The translations under genes and the position numbers were made by a program. From Candidatus Woesearchaeota archaeon (GTDB lineage: Archaea > Nanobdellota > Nanobdellia > Woesearchaeales > JACPJR01), in assembly GCA_016187565.1 (NCBI GenBank), contig JACPJR010000005.1, positions 22,493 to 86,492 on the forward strand: a stretch of 64,000 nt of DNA, read 5' to 3'. Below the pieces are notes generated by a model. The model was not told the origin of the DNA. It saw nothing but the letters and a program-made list of their open reading frames with translations, and searched no databases. This document shows positions 8,410 through 16,840 of this stretch, piece by piece. Positions within the stretch are counted from its first letter, which is position 1. Each line of letters begins with the position of its first letter.

Positions 8410-11237
8410 CCCTCAGGCTGTTCGCTCGTAGCAAGGCTCGTATCAAGACATTCCCACGTTACTTTCCATACATAGATATCTTCTCCGGTAAAGGAAGTTC
8501 GGTGACTGAAGGGTTCAAAACAGTCCATACCCTCCCCTTCAAAGAAAAACAATCTTGTAAAGGTGCTTTTTGCCAATTGAGGTGCTGATAAGATACTGAT
8601 ATAGTTATCTCCCCTAGGAATAAGAAGTACACTTGCAGGAACCGTAGCATCTGTAAACACCTTCTCTTCAAAAGTGCCATCCTTACCGATGTATACTAAC
8701 GACTGAGGACGTTGCCTTCCTCCTTGAGTATTCACAAATGCATTGTAATCTGTAAGATTAAGCTCAAGACCATTACCACACATAACCGTGACATTGTCTC
8801 GTCTGCCGCAGTTGGCTAATCCAGAAAGATAACTTGGCCAGGGAGCAATCCAATAGTTAGGATCTGCTGTTTGAATCTCTTGGTAAACCTGTGTTGCCGC
8901 CTGTTCAGAAAGGTTAAATTCCTCACGGAGGATCTGCAAACCACTACTTCGATCTTTTCCATTAACGAGGTTGTACATTTTTGCACGAGTAAAGTCCCAA
9001 CTACCAAAGTGCGCCCATACACCACTTTTACCAACCATATCCTCGCTGGTAATGTAATAATTTTCTGGCGGTTGGCAGTGCGAATATTGAAGGACTCCCT
9101 CAACTTGATCTGGCTCAAGGTAAGTAGCTAATACCTTGGCTGCTGCAGCTCGGTCAAGGAGAATAATTTCATTTAAAATATCAATTGATTTAACCGTATC
9201 ATTGAGGTAACTATCTAACTTCCAGAATGCATCATTATTGCCACAATCGACCATACGGAGGATTCCAACGGTCTTTCTCTCGTCATCAGTAAGAAGGCTT
9301 TTTCCAACCCAATAGGCCATATGCGTATCTTGGCCAGCGCCATCAAAGGTAACTCTTCTATCTGTTAATGTAATAAACCAATGACCGAAGTCCCACCAGG
9401 AATTAACAATAGCATCAGGAGGCGTCTTTTCTTTAATTTCAATAAGGGAATCATACCATGCATCGTGAATGTTCGGGATTTCGCTAACAGCCAGACTTCG
9501 TGCTGCATTTAAGGGCTTAATGAGGAGGAGTAACAACAAAAAGATCATAATAAGTCTTGCGAAGAAGAGATTAACTTTTAATTCTCGACTAACCCATGAA
9601 CTAATAGTCTGATACAGGATTCCCAATCCGCACCCAAGGGCAATGGCAAATGCAGGAACAAGAAGCATGATGAACCTTACTCCTTTAGTACTTGCATAGA
9701 TCGTTCCAATAAACCATAGCGTGAGAAGAAGAGCATTCTTCACATAGATGTCGCGCCTTCCCTGTGCATCCTTCTTAAAAAAGCTCAGAACAATACCAAC
9801 AAGCGCAAGGGCAAAAAGAAGATTTCCCCCAAGATTTTGGACAATGTCCCTAAATGAGGCTTCATTAAGTTCAGCAACCGTTGTCTGAATATTTGGCCAA
9901 AGTGTTGTCTTTGCCACAGCCTTAATAAGGGTAAAACTCAAAGGGCTGGTAAAGGCAGAAAGAAACACATCCACGTTGTAAAAAAGTGTTACAAAGATAC
10001 CGGAAAAAACAAGGTAAAGAGCAACAAAGAGCAGCGTATTTTTTATGTGTGGATACAAGAGAAATTCTCGAACATTCTTTTTGAGAAGATCAAAATGACG
10101 TATGGCAAGATAGAGAAGATATAATCCCATCGTTGCAAGGATAAAATCAAAAATATACCACCAGCCTCCCCAGGCAAACGCAAAGAGACCAACGCTTAGT
10201 CCGGTAAGGCTTGCAAGAAGGGTTTTTAACTTGAGATTGTCAGTTTCAAATGCCTGTAATGAAAGCCAGGTGATAAGGAGCGGAAAGAAAACAGGGTACG
10301 GATCTGTATCTGGGGCCCCCCCTATAGTTCTTCCTAAAAACGCAGGATGAACAGCAACAAGAAATGCAGCAACAAAGCCACCAAAATTATTGCTTAATTT
10401 TCTTCCAATAAAAAAGGCTGGAATAACGGCTAATGCTGAAATAATGACCGGAGCATAAAAGAAAGTTCCCACAAGTGTTACATCAGGGTTAAAAACATGG
10501 ACAATTTTGTAGACATAAGCACCAAAATAGGTATGGAAGGTCATCTCTGTCTGTGAGCCGATAGGAGCCATACGTTCTCCATCCCAGCTGATTTTTTCCT
10601 TTTTTGATGCATATGCATCATTTGGATACATTAAATCAACAGCTTCAGGTACCTGGCTTGGATCGAGATAGGTTGTTCCTGCATGACCGTACTGGAGGTA
10701 ATTTTCAATATGGCGCTGAAAAAAGTAAGGATCAATAGAGAGAAGATACGTTAAGCCGTTTTCATCTTGGAATTGCGACTTAAAATACATTGAGGTCTGC
10801 TGAATCTGCTGGTCAAGTTCTTGTCCCCGTTCAGTACGAATTTTTTGCAGTTCTTGCTCAACAAGTGTACTCCGAGTCTGTTCAGGAAGATTAGGATACT
10901 GCTGATTGATCTGCACACCTATTTGATTTCGTAGGTTTTCATAAACCGCAGAAGCTGCCCATTGATCAGTAATAGGTAAGTAGGCTGGCTGGACTCTGAG
11001 ATAGATTGAGAAAATAAGGGGAATAAGGATTAAAAAAATAGGTGAATATTTCTTGGCAATCTGCCAGAATCGGCCAAAGTCAATCTTAACTTCCTCTGAA
11101 CCTTCTTGTTTTGGTTCTTTTGCCCCAGCATTATCCTGCTTGCCTGCAGCACTTCCTTTCTTATGAAACCATTGCTTTATCTTAGAAAAATCAACAACAA
11201 TCTCCTCTTCTTCTGGAACATGCTTATCGGTTGTCAT
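8406..11237 (-). CDS. aglB: Oligosaccharyltransferase STT3/AglB
   Basis: A 943-residue archaeal OST catalytic subunit that should transfer a lipid-linked oligosaccharide to Asn in N-x-S/T sequons outside the cell. A cytoplasmic acidic tail of about 65 residues precedes the first membrane helix. The first outer loop holds the acidic PITDQWA, and APDTDPY provides a second DxD-type motif. About 12 more helices follow. The soluble domain carries NSWWDFGHW (near residue 614), the WWDxG acceptor-binding motif. It heads the glycan operon, with the membrane GT-like gene overlapping its stop by four bases. The N-terminal charged tail is longer than usual. Confidence 0.93.
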   Translation of the reverse strand: MTTDKHVPEEEEIVVDFSKIKQWFHKKGSAAGKQDNAGAKEPKQEGSEEVKIDFGRFWQIAKKYSPIFLILIPLIFSIYLRVQPAYLPITDQWAASAVYENLRNQIGVQINQQYPNLPEQTRSTLVEQELQKIRTERGQELDQQIQQTSMYFKSQFQDENGLTYLLSIDPYFFQRHIENYLQYGHAGTTYLDPSQVPEAVDLMYPNDAYASKKEKISWDGERMAPIGSQTEMTFHTYFGAYVYKIVHVFNPDVTLVGTFFYAPVIISALAVIPAFFIGRKLSNNFGGFVAAFLVAVHPAFLGRTIGGAPDTDPYPVFFPLLITWLSLQAFETDNLKLKTLLASLTGLSVGLFAFAWGGWWYIFDFILATMGLYLLYLAIRHFDLLKKNVREFLLYPHIKNTLLFVALYLVFSGIFVTLFYNVDVFLSAFTSPLSFTLIKAVAKTTLWPNIQTTVAELNEASFRDIVQNLGGNLLFALALVGIVLSFFKKDAQGRRDIYVKNALLLTLWFIGTIYASTKGVRFIMLLVPAFAIALGCGLGILYQTISSWVSRELKVNLFFARLIMIFLLLLLLIKPLNAARSLAVSEIPNIHDAWYDSLIEIKEKTPPDAIVNSWWDFGHWFITLTDRRVTFDGAGQDTHMAYWVGKSLLTDDERKTVGILRMVDCGNNDAFWKLDSYLNDTVKSIDILNEIILLDRAAAAKVLATYLEPDQVEGVLQYSHCQPPENYYITSEDMVGKSGVWAHFGSWDFTRAKMYNLVNGKDRSSGLQILREEFNLSEQAATQVYQEIQTADPNYWIAPWPSYLSGLANCGRRDNVTVMCGNGLELNLTDYNAFVNTQGGRQRPQSLVYIGKDGTFEEKVFTDATVPASVLLIPRGDNYISILSAPQLAKSTFTRLFFFEGEGMDCFEPFSHRTSFTGEDIYVWKVTWECLDTSLATSEQPEG

Positions 11238-11292
11238 CTGGTCTAGTGTGATAACAGGTATGAATAAAAATGGTTTTTCCCTCGTTAAGAGT

Positions 11293-11490
11293 TCAAAACT
11301 TCTTAAATTTTGCTGCGGTGTCTACCAGATCAACATGACCTAAGAAGAGTCCTCTACAGCAATAGCGCTCCAAGCCTAAACTATCCATTACTTTCTTCCG
11401 GTCTTCTCCGCTCGTTACACGTTCTTGATACTCTTCCCAAAGATGAGCTACCGGTTTTCCGCAACTCACACATCGAATTGGAATCATCAT
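11293..11490 (-). CDS. rpoN: DNA-directed RNA polymerase subunit N (RPB10)
   Basis: A 65-residue protein matching archaeal/eukaryotic RPB10 over its whole length. MIPIRCVSCGKPVAHLW contains the first CxxC pair and RYCCRG the second cysteine pair; together they bind one zinc. The EEY and LGLERYCCR segments are also typical. It is a core structural subunit of archaeal RNA polymerase and one of the clearest signs that this is archaeal DNA. GGGGGG lies about 9 nt before the first of two adjacent ATG codons; the second gives the usual family start. Confidence 0.96.
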   Translation of the reverse strand: MMIPIRCVSCGKPVAHLWEEYQERVTSGEDRKKVMDSLGLERYCCRGLFLGHVDLVDTAAKFKKF

Positions 11491-11547
11491 GGTAACTACC
11501 CCCCTGCCGTATTGTCAACAAAAACAGAAACAGGATTTGATGGATCT

Positions 11548-12162
11548 TTATAAAGGTTTCGTAGAATCTTTTCTTCCATGAGCAGCATAAGTCTCCTGCA
11601 TGGTTTTCATTGTTGTCTTTCCAATAAACGAAAGAAGTAAGGGATGATTTCCTAATGCCTGTATTTTTTCCTGAGACGATCCTTTATCAAATTCTAACGC
11701 GTATTTTTGTATTCCTTGTTGAATCTTCTGTAATAAAAATTTGCTCTCTTTATCTAGTTTAGCTACTAAATCAAGCACTAAGATTTCATTCGTGATTCCA
11801 TCCCTAAATTGTTCCAACTCACCCAAAATATTTTTTGTTAGATAAATAAATCCTAATATTGCCTTCCGATATTCTTCTTCATTCAACACATCAATGCGAA
11901 TTCGAAGTTGTCCAATCCCTTCTGTATGAAACTTAAACTGTAGATGTGGGAACGCGTGCTTTGCAGGAGGTAAATGGTGCTCAATAGCATAATCTCTATG
12001 TATTATCTTTGCATATTCATATCTTGTTGTAATCCTTAAGGAATAATCCTCCTCGGTGATTTCTATACTTGGTTTCTCTTTAATAACTACCCGTATTTTT
12101 GAGTCTGGATCATCGAGGATATATTTCCTGAAATAAATCTTTGTGAAATGAAATGGCTTCAT
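11548..12162 (-). CDS. Conserved-looking hypothetical protein, partner of the RHH-like gene
   Basis: A 204-residue soluble protein I do not recognise. It is rich in charged residues and beta-prone in the first 110 residues, then largely helical, with no signal peptide or membrane segment. It starts 1 bp after the stop of the upstream gene, so the two are one operon. Because that gene begins like a VapB-type antitoxin, this could be its effector or a regulatory partner, but no PIN or other toxin motif is visible. Function unknown. Confidence 0.6.
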   Translation of the reverse strand: MKPFHFTKIYFRKYILDDPDSKIRVVIKEKPSIEITEEDYSLRITTRYEYAKIIHRDYAIEHHLPPAKHAFPHLQFKFHTEGIGQLRIRIDVLNEEEYRKAILGFIYLTKNILGELEQFRDGITNEILVLDLVAKLDKESKFLLQKIQQGIQKYALEFDKGSSQEKIQALGNHPLLLSFIGKTTMKTMQETYAAHGRKDSTKPL

Positions 12163-12163
12163 C

Positions 12164-12844
12164 TTACTTAAAGGTAATTCCTTGTTCTTTTTGAAACTTT
12201 GCGGCTAACGATTTCTGTATTCTCTGCTTCCATGCTTCTGGTGGAATTTCAACTTCACTTAGTCTAAGAGGTTCTTCAATATCCGCATGAAAAGATTCCT
12301 CGCTTAGATTACCATCATAATACAATTGACGGTAATAACCAATACTCAATTCGTGTAAAACTTTTATTCTAAATTCTCTATAGAGAGCCAGGCTGAGTGC
12401 ACCGATATATACTTCCATAAAAAACCTTGAATAATGCTTGTGTATATTGTCTACTCCAAAGAAGGTTGATGGTGATAACACTTGTTTCCTAAAGAAAATT
12501 TTTTTTATCTTTAGGTCAAGAATAAAATCTTCTTTGTTTGATTTTACATCGTTATATTCATATTCAAAAGCAATGGACTCACCATAAGCGAGCGTGAAGA
12601 ATCCAACTTTCCTTTTGTACTGAATTGCCTTAAGGTTACTATCTCCCACAGATTGACTTCGCTCTTGAAGCAGTTCTCTAATCACATCATTAAAACTATC
12701 GTTTTCTCCTTTCAAATGCCTAAGCGTATCCCACACTCGAGACTCTACTTTAATTGTTTTCATCCTTCTTGGAAACGGTGTTGGTATCGTATTCATGTTA
12801 AGGTCTACTAGGGTATTTGGTGTATAAAGTAGAATGGTAAACAT
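12164..12844 (-). CDS. Protein with VapB/DUF217-like N-terminal segment and large unknown C-terminal domain
   Basis: At most 226 residues. From residue 28 it reads MKTIKVESRVWDTLRHLKGE followed by SFNDVIRELL, the pattern of archaeal VapB/DUF217 antitoxins. Antitoxins of this type are about 70-90 residues; here some 150 further residues of unknown fold follow. Starts at 12844, 12796 and 12763 are possible. A TATA-like TTTATAAA centred near 12869.5 would put a leaderless start at 12844, while GTTTATATA just upstream of 12844 would favour 12796. Followed 1 bp later by a second unknown gene. Toxin-antitoxin function is only a hypothesis. Confidence 0.6.
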   Translation of the reverse strand: MFTILLYTPNTLVDLNMNTIPTPFPRRMKTIKVESRVWDTLRHLKGENDSFNDVIRELLQERSQSVGDSNLKAIQYKRKVGFFTLAYGESIAFEYEYNDVKSNKEDFILDLKIKKIFFRKQVLSPSTFFGVDNIHKHYSRFFMEVYIGALSLALYREFRIKVLHELSIGYYRQLYYDGNLSEESFHADIEEPLRLSEVEIPPEAWKQRIQKSLAAKFQKEQGITFK

Positions 12845-12942
12845 ATATATAAACTTTTCTATTTATTTATAAATAAATTGCTACAGTTGGTCTAGTGGAT
12901 ATACGTGAAAGCTAGAAGTTCACTCCTTGCACTTAAGGAAGA

Positions 12943-12950
12943 TTTATATA
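12943..12950 (+). promoter_or_regulatory. TATA box for a leaderless PfkB mRNA
   Basis: TTTATATA is centred 26.5 bp before the ATG at 12973. In archaea that distance puts the transcription start on the start codon itself, so the message is probably leaderless. No Shine-Dalgarno sequence is seen. Confidence 0.7.
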
Positions 12951-12972
12951 TCCTGTCTTCTCAGAGATAAGC

Positions 12973-13962
12973 ATGTTTGACGTCATTACGGTTGGATCCA
13001 ACACCCTTGATGTGTTTGTCAACACCGACTCTGAACTTATTAAGATTTACACGCTTAAAACAGAGGAAGATCTCTTAGCCTATCCTGTTGGTTCAAAGAT
13101 TATTATCAAAGAACTACAATTTTTCACCGGAGGCGGAGGCACAAATACGGCTGTTTCTTTTGCTCGCTTAGGATTAAAAACAGGATATCTGGGAAAGATT
13201 GGCAATGACACGAATGGTGAACAGATTCTTAGGGAACTCAAACAGGAGAAAATCACCTTTCTTGGCACGAAAGGATCTCTACCAACAGGTTATTCAGTTA
13301 TTCTTGACAGTATTGAACACGACAGAACCATCTTAACCTATCGAGGGGCAAATGAAACACTGAGCTTTAAAGAGTGCAAGCCACGTAATCTTCGTGCGTC
13401 ATGGTTTTATTTTTGCTCAATGACCGGAGAGGCATATAACACATTGGAAAAACTAGCACGATTTGCAGCAAAGAATAACATTCCGTGTGCATTTAATCCT
13501 AGTAACTTCATCTGTGCCAAAGGAAAAGATTTCTTAAGGCCACTCTACCCAAGCCTTTATGTTTTGATTATGAATAAAGAGGAAGCTACACTTTTAGTCG
13601 GAGAGGGGACGATTGAGAAACAGCTACAGCTATTAAAATCCCTCATTACTCCTGAAGGTGTTGTTGTCATCACTGATGGAAAAAATGGTGCTTATGCCTA
13701 TGATGGAAAAGACAAGTACACCATCATTCCCCATGGGGTTAAGATTAAAGAAACAACCGGAGCAGGAGATGCCTTTGCCTCTTCGTTTGTTGCAGGGATT
13801 CTCAAAGGAAAGCCTATTCCTTTTGCACTTCAAATGGGCCTGGCCAATGCAGAATCAGTAATTATGCATTATGGAGCAAAGAACAAACTCCTGTCGTGGA
13901 AAGAAATCCTCCAAACTATTAAACAAAATCCAGGAAAGATTAAGAAGGAACGGCTGTCATAA
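12973..13962 (+). CDS. PfkB family carbohydrate or nucleoside kinase
   Basis: A 329-residue ribokinase-fold enzyme. FFTGGGGTNTAVSFARLG near residue 50 is the first PfkB signature (sugar and substrate side), and TTGAGDAFASSF near residue 263 is the second signature with the catalytic Asp in GAGD. It should phosphorylate a sugar or nucleoside with ATP. Archaeal relatives include ADP- or ATP-dependent fructose 6-phosphate, ribose 1-phosphate and nucleoside kinases; nothing here decides between them. It stands alone, preceded by a TATA box that fits a leaderless transcript. Confidence 0.86.
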   Translation: MFDVITVGSNTLDVFVNTDSELIKIYTLKTEEDLLAYPVGSKIIIKELQFFTGGGGTNTAVSFARLGLKTGYLGKIGNDTNGEQILRELKQEKITFLGTKGSLPTGYSVILDSIEHDRTILTYRGANETLSFKECKPRNLRASWFYFCSMTGEAYNTLEKLARFAAKNNIPCAFNPSNFICAKGKDFLRPLYPSLYVLIMNKEEATLLVGEGTIEKQLQLLKSLITPEGVVVITDGKNGAYAYDGKDKYTIIPHGVKIKETTGAGDAFASSFVAGILKGKPIPFALQMGLANAESVIMHYGAKNKLLSWKEILQTIKQNPGKIKKERLS

Positions 13963-13997
13963 CCCTATTCCTGAAGAATTCTTGCTATTTAGAAATG

Positions 13998-14005
13998 TTT
14001 ATATA
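13998..14005 (+). promoter_or_regulatory. TATA box for the PrcB lipoprotein
   Basis: TTTATATA is centred 27.5 bp upstream of the ATG at 14029, matching a leaderless start. It supports 14029 over the out-of-frame ATG four bases downstream. Confidence 0.65.
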
Positions 14006-14028
14006 AACTCCAGCCAATTCCACAGGAT

Positions 14029-15444
14029 ATGCATGCATCAAAGATACTACTATCAGAGATACTACTTGGGTTTGTAGTGCTAGTCCTTCTTGGAGGTTGT
14101 AGTAGTCAAAAAGCTCCTGAACTGATTCAAAACATTGAGGAAGAGAACAATACTATCCCTGACCCTTTTTTAGAATCTCATCAGAATAATACGAATGCAA
14201 CTCCCACGGTGGAGTTAAACCTAACACCACCAAACACCGAAGTAACCTTCGAGACTATATCTCGATACGATCTTCGACCCCATAATGACCGAAAGAACTA
14301 TGTGATTACCGATCAAGCAAGCTGGGAAGCACTTTTGGACATTATTAATCCCTCTTGGCGAAACAGCACAAATCTACGGACAATAGATTTCGAAGAAGAG
14401 ATGATTATAGCTGTCTTTATGGGCAGGCAAAGTTCTTCGGGCTATGACATTGAGATAATAAGTATCGATGAGAACACAACTACGTTTAATGTCTTTGTTA
14501 CCGAAACGTTTCCAAATCCTCGTCATACTGTAGCTGATGTTATTACCTATCCTGCACATCTAGTGGTCACCAAAAAAACGACTAAAGAAGTACTCTTCAC
14601 TCACATCCGTAAGTATACTCCCTACATTCGTGATGAACGATTGAAACAACAAGGACTTGAGAAAATTTCCTTTGAAAGTGTAATTGTTGGCTGTTCGCCA
14701 AAACTGCCAAACTCAGCAAAAGTTGTCGTTGAGACTCAAGAAGAGTATGAGCATCTTATCGAAGAGTACTTTGATTGTCCAGAGGATTTTCCTAAAGTTG
14801 ACTTTAATGGATATGCGCTTCTTGGGCAGTATACGCAAGGATCTGGTTGTACTCAGGAATATGATAACCAAGTCTATGATGACCAAAAACATAACCAACG
14901 GATGTACATCACCAGTGTTAGAGAATCTGGGTCCTGTGAACCGTGGGTAAGAAAGTTCCACCTCATTCTGGTACCAGCCATTCCTGACAACTATACAGTT
15001 ACGTTTTTTTCAGAGGAACACATCCCCCAAAAAAAGCTGAATTATTTGGAGAGCCCTATCAAAACAATTAAGTATGGTACGTCGTTTGGCGAGTGCAGAG
15101 GGTACTGTAAAAGAGAACTTACCATTATGCCCCCACCTGAAATTACCAAAATTACCTATTCCAAATATAATACTAATTATTCACTTCCTGACATAAATGA
15201 TACCGATCCGTTCACCACACAACAATGGATCGAATTATTGAAGGTGGTAGATTTAGAAGCTTTTTACGCATTACCTGAAAGAATAGGATGTCCTGACTGT
15301 CTTGACGGTGGAGCCGAATGGATCGAAATCGTGGAAGAAAATGAATCAAAAAGAGTAACCTTTGAATATGGTTCCTCTGTCCCTGAAATCTACACCTTCT
15401 TGACAACCTTAAGAGGCATGCGAGATAATTTTGAAAATAAATAA
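14029..15444 (+). CDS. Secreted lipoprotein with PrcB-like domain
   Basis: A 471-residue exported protein. Residues 1-25 are a signal peptide ending in the lipobox LLGGC, so Cys would be lipidated. A low-complexity linker rich in Asn, Thr and Pro (about 30-75) has several N-x-S/T sequons, possible targets of the AglB in this window. Residues about 85-195 contain SSGYDIEIISID followed by a PAHLVVTKK segment, typical of the PrcB C-terminal domain family. The remainder to 471 has paired cysteines (CPDC, and CRGYC near 360) and no family I recognise. Confidence 0.7.
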   Translation: MHASKILLSEILLGFVVLVLLGGCSSQKAPELIQNIEEENNTIPDPFLESHQNNTNATPTVELNLTPPNTEVTFETISRYDLRPHNDRKNYVITDQASWEALLDIINPSWRNSTNLRTIDFEEEMIIAVFMGRQSSSGYDIEIISIDENTTTFNVFVTETFPNPRHTVADVITYPAHLVVTKKTTKEVLFTHIRKYTPYIRDERLKQQGLEKISFESVIVGCSPKLPNSAKVVVETQEEYEHLIEEYFDCPEDFPKVDFNGYALLGQYTQGSGCTQEYDNQVYDDQKHNQRMYITSVRESGSCEPWVRKFHLILVPAIPDNYTVTFFSEEHIPQKKLNYLESPIKTIKYGTSFGECRGYCKRELTIMPPPEITKITYSKYNTNYSLPDINDTDPFTTQQWIELLKVVDLEAFYALPERIGCPDCLDGGAEWIEIVEENESKRVTFEYGSSVPEIYTFLTTLRGMRDNFENK

Positions 15445-15601
15445 AGAGTTACATTTATTGTTGTTCTTCTTTTCTCTGTTCATATAATACCTATCACCAA
15501 AAAGTTATAGTCACTCAAAGTTTCTATTTTTGAGTTAACTATATATAGATGTGATAACCCCTTGTTGGCAACGTGTTATTATACTCGTAGATCTGATTCC
15601 T

Positions 15602-16804
15602 ATGGCAAAGAAAGCAGTTATTTTAGCAGCAGGAAAAGCAACGCGGATGTACCCGTTAACGCTTACAAGGCCAAAGGCACTTCTGCCGGTCGCAGGAAAA
15701 ACACTGCTAACCTATAATCTTGAACAGCTTCAAGGTGTTGTTGATGAAGTGATCTTAGTTGTTGGCTATGCAAAAGAGCAGATTCGAAATGCTTTTGGTA
15801 GCCATTATGGAAAGCTCACGCTGACCTATGTTACCCAAGAAGAACAACTTGGTACAGGACACGCGCTTTTGCAAGCAGAGCAGCATGTACGAAAGAACCT
15901 GAAAGGAAGCTTTCTGGTGATGGTTGGTGATGATATTTTTTTCAAAGAAGATCTTAAAGCCTGCTTTCAGCATCCCCTTGCCATCCTTGTGAAGAAAGTA
16001 CCTAATCCAGAAATATTTGGGGTTGTTCTTGAAGATGCTGGAAAGGTAACCAAAATTGTCGAGAAACCCAAAACATTTATCTCCAATCTTGCGAGTATTG
16101 GGGCCTATACCTTTGATACAGAAATTTTTGCCTATCTTCGTTCAGTAGCCAAATCTCATAGAGGAGAATACGAACTTCCCGAAGCATTACATCAGATGAT
16201 AGCTGCACGAGAAGTAGCATGCACTCATGCAAACCAATGGTTGCCCATAGGATTTCCTTGGGATCTTCTCGCTGCAAATGAACACTTCCTGAAAGAGATG
16301 GATATAAAACGTGAAGCCACCATTGAAAAGAATGTTGTTATCAATGGGCCTGTTTCAGTAGGGAAAGGCACGGTCATTAGATCGGGAACATATATTGAAG
16401 GCCCGGTAATGATCGGCGAAAATTGTAAAATTGGGCCGAACAGTTATCTTCGTCCCTACACCACTATTGGAAACAAATGCCATATCGGACAGGCAGTGGA
16501 GATAAAAAATACGATTATCATGGACAACAGTAATGTACCTCACCTTAGTTATATTGGTGATTCTATTCTTGGAGAGGGAGTAAACCTTGGTGCTGGAACG
16601 ATTACGGCAAATCTCAGACACGATAATCAAAACATTCAAGCCATGCACAATGGAGAGAAATGTGACACCGGAAGAAGAAAGCTTGGTGCAATTATTGGAG
16701 ATGAAGTGCATACTGGAATCAATACCTCCATTTACCCAGGAAGAAAGATATGGCCATGGAAATCAACCCTTCCCGGAGATATTGTTAGCAAAGATATCAT
16801 GTAA
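15602..16804 (+). CDS. glmU: Bifunctional GlmU-type UDP-GlcNAc pyrophosphorylase / GlcN-1-P acetyltransferase
   Basis: A 400-residue two-domain enzyme. Residues 1-230 are a nucleotidyltransferase with VILAAGKATRMYPLT and RPKALLPVAGK, which would join UTP and GlcNAc 1-phosphate. From about 240 a left-handed beta-helix of hexapeptide repeats follows (for example IGPNSYLRPYTTIG), the acetyltransferase or binding half. This layout is that of archaeal GlmU/Sugar-1-P transferases. I choose ATG 15602 because the protein then opens at the first beta strand; the frame extends 51 bases upstream with no similarity. glmS and glmM follow on the same strand and supply the substrate. Confidence 0.9.
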   Translation: MAKKAVILAAGKATRMYPLTLTRPKALLPVAGKTLLTYNLEQLQGVVDEVILVVGYAKEQIRNAFGSHYGKLTLTYVTQEEQLGTGHALLQAEQHVRKNLKGSFLVMVGDDIFFKEDLKACFQHPLAILVKKVPNPEIFGVVLEDAGKVTKIVEKPKTFISNLASIGAYTFDTEIFAYLRSVAKSHRGEYELPEALHQMIAAREVACTHANQWLPIGFPWDLLAANEHFLKEMDIKREATIEKNVVINGPVSVGKGTVIRSGTYIEGPVMIGENCKIGPNSYLRPYTTIGNKCHIGQAVEIKNTIIMDNSNVPHLSYIGDSILGEGVNLGAGTITANLRHDNQNIQAMHNGEKCDTGRRKLGAIIGDEVHTGINTSIYPGRKIWPWKSTLPGDIVSKDIM

Positions 16805-16840
16805 AGAGTATCAACGTTACGTAAAATAAACGGTGACAAC

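Noticed and set aside
12881..12945. A possible tRNA from GTTGGTCTAGTGG
   Set aside because: No acceptor stem and no T-loop GGTTCGAATCC-type sequence follow at the right distance.
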